A stretch of DNA of 64,000 nt from NCBI GenBank assembly GCA_029449245.1, contig JANATF010000002.1:3534001-3598000 (forward strand), given 5' to 3'. Numbering within the stretch: the stretch's first letter is position 1; the number at the start of each line of letters is the position of its first letter. Source of the stretch: Mortierella alpina. Lineage: Eukaryota > Mortierellomycota > Mortierellomycetes > Mortierellales > Mortierellaceae. Made by a program: the position numbers and the translations under genes. The notes beneath the pieces were generated by a model that was given only the letters and a program-made list of their open reading frames with translations, ran no database searches and was not told the DNA's origin. Positions 45,061 to 54,300 of the stretch are shown here, piece after piece.

Positions 45061-46545
45061 TTATTGTTTACGGTCCTCTGTTACTAAAGGAGCGATCGCT
45101 TTTTGGAGCCACTCAAACACTTCCTGGTGGCCCTCGAGAACAACTTCCGCATCCGGATGCAACGTCCACTCTGTTGGCGGGTCCGTTCTAGGTTCCATGG
45201 CCAGGCGAAACCATTCTATGGCCTTCTCACGGTTCTCTGGGACGCCTTCTCCCTTAAAGGACATCCATGAAAGCATGCGCTGGGACCGCGCGTCTCCCAT
45301 TTCAGCAGCCCTTTGATACCATTCCATAGCCTTGACAGAGTCCCGAGGAATGTCTTTGCCAATAAAATATATGTTTCCAACATTCTGATGTGCTGCAATG
45401 TGGCCTTGTTTTGCCGCTCGTTGGTACCAATCCAAGGCTTTGACATGGTCTTGCGGAATTCCATGGCCGTATTGGTTCATTTCCCCTACGGCGTTCTGAC
45501 AATGGATGTCACCGAGGTTGGCGGCTGTCTTGAACCAGTGGGCAGCCTTGGTGTCGTCCTGGGGAGTTCCGAGACCCATTCGGTGCATGACACCAATATG
45601 TTTCTGTGATATAGGATGCCCTCCCTCTGCGGCCTGTTGGTACCAGTGAAATGCTTTCTCATAGTTCAAAGGGGTTTCTTCTGTACCGTGGAAGTACATC
45701 CCTCCCACTTCCGCCTGTGCAAAACAGCCTCCTTGCTTGGCCGCTTTCCAGATATGCATAGGAATGCGGTCCTCGCCGTACTCTTCGTCAAGACCGAGGC
45801 AGTCGTCGTCGGCATCGTTGTCTGACTTCTCTTGGTCGGCGCTCAGAACCTCCTTAGCCTCTGGTCTCATCTCTGGGTTGTATTCCCAGCACCTTCTGAT
45901 CTCCTTGGCATATTTCTCGGGTGTCACTTTGGGTATGACCTCTGTGCATCCCCGAGAGATTAGGCGAACAATACAATCCCGCGTGTGCCCTTCATAGGGT
46001 TGAGTGCCTCCAGAAGCCATTTCCCATATGAGCATCCCCAAAGCATAGACATCAGACTTGGGAGAATATTGCGGCAGATCCAGCAAGGTCTCTGGTGCCA
46101 TCCAGGGCAATGTCCCTTCCCTGCCTCCCTCCCCTATCTTGCGCGCGCATCCAAAGTCGCAGATCTTGGCGTCCTCGTGCCCGGTGAGCAAGATATTGGC
46201 GCTCTTGATGTCACAGTGGAGGATGTTCTTGCTGTGGATGTAGGCTAGTCCTAAGGCAACCTGTCTTGCGATCCGTCGTTTGGAGGTCCACTCGAGCGCT
46301 GGGATGGCATCGGAAAGTGTACCTCCCTCCAGGTATTCCATGACAATAGAGTCAGTGCATTCCTCTGCGTTGTAGAACCGTACAATGTACTGATTGCCGA
46401 GATCCTTGATGATGCCCAGTTCATTTTCGTATGCACCGCGCGAGAGAAACCTTTTAATAACAGCCTTTTTTTTGTAATACTGGACGAGCGATAGTGTTGA
46501 CTGGCCTCCCCTTCCGGGCGTGGCTGTGGATGTTAGTTGACTCAT
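45061..46545 (-). CDS. protein kinase with C-terminal Sel1 repeats (non-RD)
   Basis: Intronless 494-residue protein. Kinase domain at about residues 20-240: β3 lysine in AVIKRF, αC glutamate in ENELGIIKDL, catalytic loop HCDIKSANILL, DFG in KICDFGCARK, and APE in LPWMAPE. The arginine before the catalytic aspartate is cysteine, so it is a non-RD kinase of the TKL/RIPK-like type, probably active. No clear glycine-rich loop. Five Sel1 (TPR-like) repeats follow from about residue 270 (KAFHWYQQAAEGGHPISQ, KALDWYQRAAKQGHIAAHQ, KAMEWYQRAAEMGDARSQ), giving a solenoid for protein binding. It lies in tandem with the next kinase-Sel1 gene, whose stop is 280 bp upstream. Such fusions are expanded in Mucoromycota (established for Glomeromycotina). 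Confidence 0.9.
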   Translation of the reverse strand: MSQLTSTATPGRGGQSTLSLVQYYKKKAVIKRFLSRGAYENELGIIKDLGNQYIVRFYNAEECTDSIVMEYLEGGTLSDAIPALEWTSKRRIARQVALGLAYIHSKNILHCDIKSANILLTGHEDAKICDFGCARKIGEGGREGTLPWMAPETLLDLPQYSPKSDVYALGMLIWEMASGGTQPYEGHTRDCIVRLISRGCTEVIPKVTPEKYAKEIRRCWEYNPEMRPEAKEVLSADQEKSDNDADDDCLGLDEEYGEDRIPMHIWKAAKQGGCFAQAEVGGMYFHGTEETPLNYEKAFHWYQQAAEGGHPISQKHIGVMHRMGLGTPQDDTKAAHWFKTAANLGDIHCQNAVGEMNQYGHGIPQDHVKALDWYQRAAKQGHIAAHQNVGNIYFIGKDIPRDSVKAMEWYQRAAEMGDARSQRMLSWMSFKGEGVPENREKAIEWFRLAMEPRTDPPTEWTLHPDAEVVLEGHQEVFEWLQKAIAPLVTEDRKQ

Positions 46546-46824
46546 CTGGGGGGTTGTTGATGGTGAGGAGTAAGGTGCTATAGCAGAACAATGCTTTTTT
46601 AGATGATCATTCTGAGAGAGTTGAAAAATAGGGATGGCGAAGTGTGAACTTGCATTGTGTGTTGGTGCTCACCAGGGCTGTGCTCCGACCAGGAGAGGCT
46701 GTGTTTGCTGAAGGTTGAATAAAGGTTGAATAAAGGCAGAGAGAGGAAGGAGTCAAGCGGAAGGGAATTTTATTCCACAAAGGGTACAGAGGACAGACCA
46801 ATGCAACTTGGCTTGGCACGTTGC

Positions 46825-48855
46825 TTACACACCCCGATCCAATAGCAATTGTCGGATACGGTCGATGCCAAACGCGGCATCGGGAGATCCCTGTGCTTTT
46901 GCCATCACAAACCACTCCAGAGCTTGGTACAAGTCCTCCTCAACACAAAAGCCTGTCATGTACATGTTCCCCAGGTTGCTCTGCGCCGTGATATCTCCGC
47001 TTTCAGCCGCCAAGGTCAGCCATTGAAGTCCAGTCGCGGAATCCTTGTCAACACCGTCTCCTTTGAGGTACATAATACCAAGGCTGCATTGCGCTGCCGC
47101 ATATCCGTTGTCCGCAGCGTTCAGGAAGCAAGCTTGTGCCTTGGCCTTGTCTCTGTACTCTTCTGGATCATAAAGATACGCTCTCCCCAGGTTATAACTC
47201 ACGTCGCTGGCCAAAGTCCCTCCCTCAGCTGAACCTGTTTTCTGGAACCATTCGATTGCCTTGGAGACATCCCGTTCAACACCGCGGCCCACGAGGTACA
47301 TTTCTCCCAGATGGTTTTGTGCACTTGGATCTCCTCTGTGAGCAGCCTTTTCGAGCCACTCCTTGGCCTTGGCGTAGTCTCGCTCGATTTCGTCGCTTTT
47401 ACTCAACACCACTCCCAACAAACACTGGGCCTTCAAATTTCCTGCCTCGGCTGCTTTTCGGAGATAGCCCACCGCCTTAGCATCACTTTTCTCGACTCCG
47501 TCACCACAAATGTAATCCAGCCCCAACAAGTATTGGGCCCCGGGAACTCCTTTTTGTGCAGCCATCAAAAGCCAGTGGCAAGCCTTCTCATGGTTCTGCA
47601 GGTGCTCTGGTCCAGACGAGAACATATTTGCCAAGGAGAGATAAGCAACGACATGCCCTTGCTCCGCAGACTTGAGATGCCACTCCATTGCCTTCTCCTG
47701 GTCCTGTTCAACACCAGCACCCTCCATATACCTCCACCCCTCGAAAAATTGCATGAGGGCGTCTCCTCCTTCTGCAGCCTGCGTAGACCATTTCGCAACT
47801 TCGACATAGTCCTGTAGAACCGTTCGGCCTTGGATGCACATTATGGCCAGCTCTCTCTGCGATCGAGTATCGCCTCCTGCTGCAGCCTTGAAAAAGAGGT
47901 CACTGGCCTTAATCTCATCCTTTGGCATGCCACCCTGCCCCGAGCCGTAAAATAAGCCAAGGATGCCCATTGCTTCCACGTCTCCTGTCTCAATTCTCCT
48001 CTGCATCGTCTTCAGGAATGCGTCGACGTCCTTGGGAGCGTCATCCGTCAGCTTGAGTCGTGTGGCTGGTTTAAATACCTGGCGCTGAGAAGGCGTATCC
48101 CCGTCCTCAAGCTGCAACGCCTTGAGGAAATTTATAAAGTCATCAATATCCTCCGGTTCTTGATCGAATGCAGCCATAATATCTTCCGTCGTCGGTCTCT
48201 TCTCCGGATCGGTATCAAGGCACCTGTGCAGGAGTGCGGCATAATCAGGAGGCACATAGTCTCCTTTGACCATTTCCTGCATAACGACCCCCAGGGCAAA
48301 TACATCCGACTTGAATGAGTACTTGGGGTCATCAGCATTAATCTCAGGTGCGATATATCCTGGAGTCCCCATGGGAGAAGAGGAGGTGACTGACATGGTG
48401 GCGGTAGTGGCCCTGGCCAGCCCGAAGTCGCATAGCTTGGCCTCGTCGTGTTCTGTCAGCAGGATGTTGGCGCCTTTGATGTCTCGATGGATGTAACCCT
48501 GAGAGTGGAGATAGGATAACCCACTGGCGATCTCGACCGTGATCCTCTTTTTGTCCACCCAGTTCAGCCTCGAGATGGCGTCGGTGAGAGTGCCTCCAGG
48601 GGCATACTCCATGAGGATGAGAGAATAGCAATCTTCTCCCTCTTTCCCCTCTTCGTCTTCCTGGCCATAGTACTGGATGATATTTGGATGGCGCATCTTG
48701 GACAGGATGTCGACCTCCCGGTCAAACTCTTTCTTGTCGCCATTGAGCACCCGCACCTTCTTGATGGCAACCTTGGATCCCTCTCGGTAGTCCCAGTAAA
48801 CGGGGGCGGATGTTCCTGCATTGATAAAGCGCTTGCTGGTGTTTGCAGTCGACAT
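46825..48855 (-). CDS. protein kinase with about ten Sel1 repeats
   Basis: Intronless 676-residue protein. Kinase domain residues about 20-225 with VAIKKV, αC glutamate in FDREVDILSKMRHPNIIQYY, HRDIKGANILL, DFGLAR and GTPGYIAPE: all catalytic residues are present. The segment where the glycine-rich loop should be (INAGTSAPVYWDYREG) is atypical. A linker (DIDDFINFLKALQLED) leads to about ten Sel1 repeats from residue 290 to 660 (KAMEWHLKSAEQGHVVAYLS, KAVGYLRKAAEAGNLKAQC, KAKEWLEKAAHRGDPSAQN). Likely a cytosolic TKL-type signalling kinase. Divergent from the pseudokinase gene at 49345 across 489 bp. Partners are unknown. Confidence 0.92.
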   Translation of the reverse strand: MSTANTSKRFINAGTSAPVYWDYREGSKVAIKKVRVLNGDKKEFDREVDILSKMRHPNIIQYYGQEDEEGKEGEDCYSLILMEYAPGGTLTDAISRLNWVDKKRITVEIASGLSYLHSQGYIHRDIKGANILLTEHDEAKLCDFGLARATTATMSVTSSSPMGTPGYIAPEINADDPKYSFKSDVFALGVVMQEMVKGDYVPPDYAALLHRCLDTDPEKRPTTEDIMAAFDQEPEDIDDFINFLKALQLEDGDTPSQRQVFKPATRLKLTDDAPKDVDAFLKTMQRRIETGDVEAMGILGLFYGSGQGGMPKDEIKASDLFFKAAAGGDTRSQRELAIMCIQGRTVLQDYVEVAKWSTQAAEGGDALMQFFEGWRYMEGAGVEQDQEKAMEWHLKSAEQGHVVAYLSLANMFSSGPEHLQNHEKACHWLLMAAQKGVPGAQYLLGLDYICGDGVEKSDAKAVGYLRKAAEAGNLKAQCLLGVVLSKSDEIERDYAKAKEWLEKAAHRGDPSAQNHLGEMYLVGRGVERDVSKAIEWFQKTGSAEGGTLASDVSYNLGRAYLYDPEEYRDKAKAQACFLNAADNGYAAAQCSLGIMYLKGDGVDKDSATGLQWLTLAAESGDITAQSNLGNMYMTGFCVEEDLYQALEWFVMAKAQGSPDAAFGIDRIRQLLLDRGV

Positions 48856-49344
48856 TGAGTTTGGAGGTGGAGTAAGATGGTGCTTGGGTCGTAAGGACTA
48901 TCGGTCTCCGTTTTGTATGTTATAGGATCCGAAGCTAGTGGGCATGTGTTTGGCATGTTCTCTTGCATTATTGCATTATGCATGCAACCCGACTTCGCCA
49001 AAAGATGTGTAACTAAAACTCCTTCATGCAAAAAAGACCCTGTCCTGCACCTTCTCGAATCTCTCCTGAGGCTGCCTTTCCATCTTCTCTTCTTTTTCAC
49101 ACCCATTCCCCCTTTGAACACATTCGTGCCTTCAACGAAGCGATACCTTCAACTACGCACTCGCTCGTGCAGACGAAAAACGGGTAACAGCTAGCAGCGA
49201 ACACCTAGGAGGACCGAAGTACGACATTATTTTTGTATTCTCATTGTGAATCGTCGCTGTTGAGTTGTCCATGGCCATAGTTCTCACCAGCACTACCGTT
49301 CCCTTCACTTACCGCAGATTGTGTTCTTTCGACGCTCGACGGGC
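48856..49344. promoter_or_regulatory. divergent promoter between kinase-Sel1 and 4HB-pseudokinase
   Basis: The only sequence between two head-to-head starts, so it must hold both promoters. C/T-rich on the plus strand at 49030-49130, and a splice-acceptor-like CTTACCGCAG at 49309-49318 precedes the right-hand gene, hinting at a leader intron. Co-regulation is inference. Confidence 0.55.
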
Positions 49345-50598
49345 ATGGACACAGCAAAGACAATCCTGGGCCTTGTCCTTGAGATCAGGACCACGGCCAG
49401 CAACATGAAGTTCAACTGCGAGAGGTGCAAGCAAGTGGCCATGATATGCAACGACATCGAATCCGACATAAAGAAAAGCGGCATCCCATCATCGGATGAG
49501 TCGGTTTCCAGTCTTGTGGTGACGCTCGAAGACTGCAGGGAGTTCCTTCTCAAGATATCAACATCTGGCCTGCTCATGAGGCTGATCAAGGCTACGGATG
49601 TTAAGGACAAGTGCGCGTTTTACATCGACGCGTTAGAACGATGGCAGAAGAAGGTGGCGACTAAGGTACCGCTTGCCACACCTGAGCAAGTGGCTGCAGT
49701 GGCGCCAATTGCTGCCGCGCAGGTTAAGAGAGAGGATACAGCGTTTACTTTGGCTACTTTGGCAGCTGAGGACAACCGAAAGATGGCAAGAATGATCATG
49801 TCGAAGCCCGACTTACCTGCCAGCACCCTCGCCAAGGTTACTATCAAACGCAGTGACTTACAGATCGGAGCCGAGGTGGATGTCTTCACACTGGGGATTG
49901 TGTACGAGGGATATTACGGCGGCAGTTCAGTCTACATCCGAAAGATTGCCGAGAATGTGAGCGAACGGGTCATAGAGCTCGCGGAAATGGGAGTCGTCCT
50001 GAACCGGAAGCTCAAGGATTGCACCAACATTCTCCCGATTCACGGCATCTGTGATAAACGCCTGGTGGTAACCAAGGCCACCTCCCACGGTCCCTTGAAC
50101 AAGTTCCGGTACAAGATAGCTACTTTGGACAAGATTACGATCGCCCGCAAGATTGCTGGTGCCATCTTCTACATTCACCAATGCGACGTCCTTCACAAAG
50201 ACCTTCGAGCTTCTAGTATCCTGTTGGACGACAAATTGGAGCCTATGGTTACAGGGTTCGAGTTGTCGAGGGATATAAGGGATCCCACAGGCGGGCATGA
50301 AGTCGAGGAGCACGTCCGCAAGTGGTGGTCCCCTGAGAGAGAGAAAGGTAGCTCCCGCGAGTCGGATGTGTATTCTTTTGGCGTCCTGATGTACGAGATA
50401 TCCATGGGCAAGGAGCCTGAGACGAGAGATGCCAATATCTTGCTGAAGGAAGAGAAGGACAACATCCATCGTGATTACTCGCTCCTCATGGAGCACTGTC
50501 TTGGCTCATGGCGTACGAGGCCCACCATGGAGCAGGCGACATTAAGGCTGCTGTCCATCGAGAGCCGGGTGTTCCGCGGCGATGAAATTGAGCCTTGA
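49345..50598 (+). CDS. four-helix (HeLo/MLKL-like) domain plus pseudokinase
   Basis: Intronless 417-residue protein. Residues 1-110 are all-helical and fit the N-terminal bundle of MLKL/HeLo-type proteins (MDTAKTILGLVLEIRTTASN, then LLMRLIKATDVKDKCAFYI and LERWQKKV). Residues about 180-410 form a kinase fold without catalytic residues: the β3 lysine position is Arg199 (VYIRK), the catalytic loop reads HKDLRASS with Ser291 for Asn, and DFG is replaced by Gly304-Phe305-Glu306, while WWSPE and DVYSFGVLMYEI are kept. It should not catalyse phosphotransfer but may act as a switch. In animals and plants such fusions execute membrane-permeabilising cell death; in this fungus that role is inference. 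Head to head with a kinase-Sel1 gene. Confidence 0.75.
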   Translation: MDTAKTILGLVLEIRTTASNMKFNCERCKQVAMICNDIESDIKKSGIPSSDESVSSLVVTLEDCREFLLKISTSGLLMRLIKATDVKDKCAFYIDALERWQKKVATKVPLATPEQVAAVAPIAAAQVKREDTAFTLATLAAEDNRKMARMIMSKPDLPASTLAKVTIKRSDLQIGAEVDVFTLGIVYEGYYGGSSVYIRKIAENVSERVIELAEMGVVLNRKLKDCTNILPIHGICDKRLVVTKATSHGPLNKFRYKIATLDKITIARKIAGAIFYIHQCDVLHKDLRASSILLDDKLEPMVTGFELSRDIRDPTGGHEVEEHVRKWWSPEREKGSSRESDVYSFGVLMYEISMGKEPETRDANILLKEEKDNIHRDYSLLMEHCLGSWRTRPTMEQATLRLLSIESRVFRGDEIEP

Positions 50599-51356
50599 GT
50601 CGAATGCGAAGAGTGCATCATACGCCAAAATAGTCTACGTGCGGACACTTGTCAGTCAACTTGTCCAGAAGGTGTATCATAAACCCACCAATGTCACTAT
50701 GACTATGAAGGTACGAGTTGTTTCTGTTGGCTGCTGTTGCTCTGTTCGAGGCATCCTAAAGCACTCAAAGATGCTTGCACTGACAAAAGGGGATTATCTG
50801 TGACACCTGGTGGTGAGGTCATATGAGATGCCGTGATTGAAACTGCTGAATGGCATTGATCATGAGAGAGAGAGAGAGAGAGAGAGAACATGAAAGACCA
50901 ATGGCAGCATGGGATTCAGGGGAGGGTATAGCGGTATAGAGTGGAGGCTGTTCAAGGTGGAGAGGATGAAGAGTGTAAGAGTGAATGATGGTGCCTGAAA
51001 AATGACGCGTCGTAAATGAAAAGCGAGATTCGCGTCTCTTTTCATTTATTTTCTTTATGTTTCCTTTGTCGGAAGAGGCCGAGGCAGTGAAGGAGGCAAT
51101 GCCATGGTTGACTTGTAGAGGACACAGAATACGAAACGCGTCTTGAACTGCGCGCGTTTTCATTCCTTTTTCTTTTTCTCCCTTCAACTTTACTCAACAT
51201 CTCGCTCTCTGATGTCTATCTATGTATGTTAGCGCAGGAGAAAAGCAAGGGACCGAGGGGTCATCAAAACTCGGGGGAGGAAGGGAAGAATGGCGTAGAA
51301 GAAAGTCTTTGCATATCCCGAAAAGAAAAGAAGAAAAAAAAAAGGGTCAAGCTTGT
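50599..51356. other. convergent intergenic region with GA microsatellite
   Basis: Lies between the ends of the pseudokinase and lipase genes. Contains an (AG)n run at 50862-50886, the second copy of the 36-nt structured repeat and poly-A/GA-rich sequence at 51320-51345. No gene supported. Confidence 0.6.
51003..51038 (+). repeat. 36-nt structured repeat, copy B
   Basis: Matches 44409-44444 at 35 of 36 positions. The one change (C to T) turns a G-C into a G-U in the first small hairpin, so the predicted fold is kept. The flanks are unrelated. Confidence 0.75.
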
Positions 51357-54300
51357 TCACTCATCAGACGGAAACACTGCTTCGACCAGCCTCTCCACAC
51401 AGGCTTCATAGTTGGCTGGATTGTGATCAGTAAACATGGATCTGGCAAACTGCAGTTCGCCAAACCGATCCTCAACGTGGTCGTAGCGGCGCATCGAGAC
51501 CTTGTACGCCGTCTTGGGAATCTGTGGCATCATGGACGGAGGCGTGGGCTTGGTCTTGGATCCGGATGGAGTGGGTGTAGCGCTGCGACCAAACGGCGAA
51601 CTAGGGCGGAAGCCGTTAGCGAACGAGGCTGCTGCGCCAGCCGCGCCAGCCGCCGCAGAAAAGGCGCCCGAGGCAGAAAATGATTTCGATAGCGGAACAG
51701 AGGAAGGTGGAGCCGGTCTCGAGTCCATGGATGCTGCAACTGCAGCGGTTGTGGCCGTCAATGTCGAGGAGCCAGGGGGAACAACCGTTGTTGCGATGGA
51801 CTCGACAAGGTACACGGGCGTCGGTGGGTAGAGCTTGTCCGATCCCATGTCTGCCCTCATGGTCTTTATCAACGACCACGACCAGTCTTGATCCTCTGCC
51901 TCCTGCAGCTGCCAAGAGTCGTATTCCGAGTACATGGGCATGGTCTGCGATCTTTTTGGCGGACCTCCATCATGCTGCTCCTTTTTCGGTGGAGGCGGCG
52001 GTGGTGGTGATGCTGGTGAAGCTTTGCTGGTGGATCCATTTGCCAAGGAAGAGGTATATGTTGTTGAGGCCGCCTTGGCATCCTCTGCCGCCTGCCGCTC
52101 AGCGTTGACCTTGTTGGACGAAGCGCCAATAATCAGTCGACGAACAATGTCCTCCACCACCTGTCCCTCCTCATGCAAGGTAACTGCCACGTTCTTGAAA
52201 TCTCGCAGCAGGCCTAAACTCAAAGTAGGCACCAGATCATACTGGTGTACGACAGTCGTGATCAATCCCTCACAGTACTTTGACAGAGGCAAGGACATGA
52301 CACAGGGCGGTCCATACGCATAGCAATGGATGGGTCTTCCTGAAGGCAGCCCAGATCCAGGTGAGGTCACGAATGGCGTTGAAATGTCAGGGTATAAGTG
52401 TCGCCCTCTCCTTGCGCGCCTTGTGTGGTGTCCATTGCTCCTGGGGTTGCGTTCATTATCCTCGTCTTCATCCTCGTCACTCGAGCCTTGTTCCTGCTCT
52501 AAGTAGGCTACGAAATCCTGGCTCTTCATAGCCCAGAGCACGCCGAGAACGGCTGCCACACCTCCACCCAACGAATGGCCACAGAGCACAAGGCCATAGT
52601 CCGGATAGTCATTCAACGCCTTCTTGATCGTCCTGAACACAGTGGAGGTCTCCAAGGACAAGAGCCGCGCTGACGCATGCATGCCTGCATGGACTTTATA
52701 TTTCGACCCCGTCGCTGGCGCGCCATTCTTTCCAGATGGGTGCTGGGATGTCGGCAAAATCAAGTCATCGTAGTGTGCACATAGATCCGTCAGTACGTCC
52801 GACAGTCCGAGTGTGCCGCGACAAGTCAGCACTACGCATTGCGCTCCATGATCCAGGTTGATATAGTGAACAAGCGAATGCATCTTGGGCGCCTGGAATC
52901 CTCCTTTGGTGCCTGGGTCTGTAAACGATGATAATAAAATGGAGTCTAGTGGAGTCGAGGTGTGGGTCGCGAACGCATGATGGTTGGGGTGATCGCCATA
53001 GGGCGAGTACACTGCGTCGCCAATCACTCCTATGCCCAGAATCCTCATAAAGTTGTGCCCGTAACTGGCGGAGGCATATCTCATGAACCGCTGGATATTG
53101 CGCACGAGGTGGTCCTTGGGAAAGTTGGCTGGGTTGGGCTCCTTAGGTTCCTTTGGAGGCGGTGCCGGTCGTGAGTCCTCGTCATCCCTGTCACCCTTCA
53201 GTCCCTTGAGTGTCGGAGCCGCGTCCTTGAACTTGTCCGAGAGCGAGTTGTCAGAGTCGTTCCGAGTTTCATCTACCTCTGTGATCGTCAGCTGAGGGCC
53301 AGACCCATCCAGACTCTTGCGCTCGTTTCCCTTGCCAAACGTCGATTGCTTCGTCATTTTTGAGAAAAACGAGCGCCCAAACTTCTTTGTCGAGAGGCCA
53401 TTCTTGAGTCCGAATGCAGCAGGCCCGAAGCGGTCGCTACTCTTCTTCTCCATGGGGACATCGTACGATAATGCAGCGTTCATCTCCATGGACGACATGG
53501 TCTCTGAGGATTTGGTCACCTCGATCCAGTCAGTGTCATCCTCTGACCAGTCCAGAGAGTCCCTGGCCTCACTCGTTCGAATCTCGCGTTCCTGTGTCCG
53601 AGAGAGAACCGTCCCATCCGTCTCGCATCCTATCTGCACCTTTTGATTTTTCTTAAACTTTTTCGTTACAGTCGAAAACATGAGCCGGAGGTTGTTGTTG
53701 GCTTGGCGGTTGCCTTCTGAGGCAAGGGACTCGGAGGGAGCAAACGAGTCGCTGGAGCTCAAGTTGCTATGTCGAGTCGATCCGTTGGCTGTTCCGTGAG
53801 GATTGCTGACGATGGAGGTGGTTGCATACTGGGTGAGTGTCGTTGCTACAGAGGCTATGGACGAGACGGAGCCTCGTCTAGACCGCGTCGTGATTGCCAT
53901 GGAGGAGCTTGCTGCCCTGGAACTGGAGGCAGTTTCCAATGAGCTTGGGTAGTGTTTCTGTCGCTGAAGAGAGGGTGAGGATGAGTCCCGGTCGCTGTTG
54001 CTGTGGATGGGTGGCAGTGGTTTGCCGAGTTGTGACAAGTCTGCTCCTGGTCGGACAAACGTTTGAGTTGTTGTCGTTGTCAGTGTGGTCGTGGTCGTTA
54101 CTTGGAGGATGTCGGCACTCAGAACACGTTCAATTTGAGTGGTGGTCATGTCCTCCGTGACATCGTCCGGGTCCGTCACTAGAGCATTGGAGAGGTCCTT
54201 CAAGAGCTCGCTGGAATCGTCTTCTTCGTCAGTGGTGCTGTCAAATCGCCTTGAAACCACCAAGTCGCCAGACTCATCTCCCAATCGCTTGGGCTTTGAT

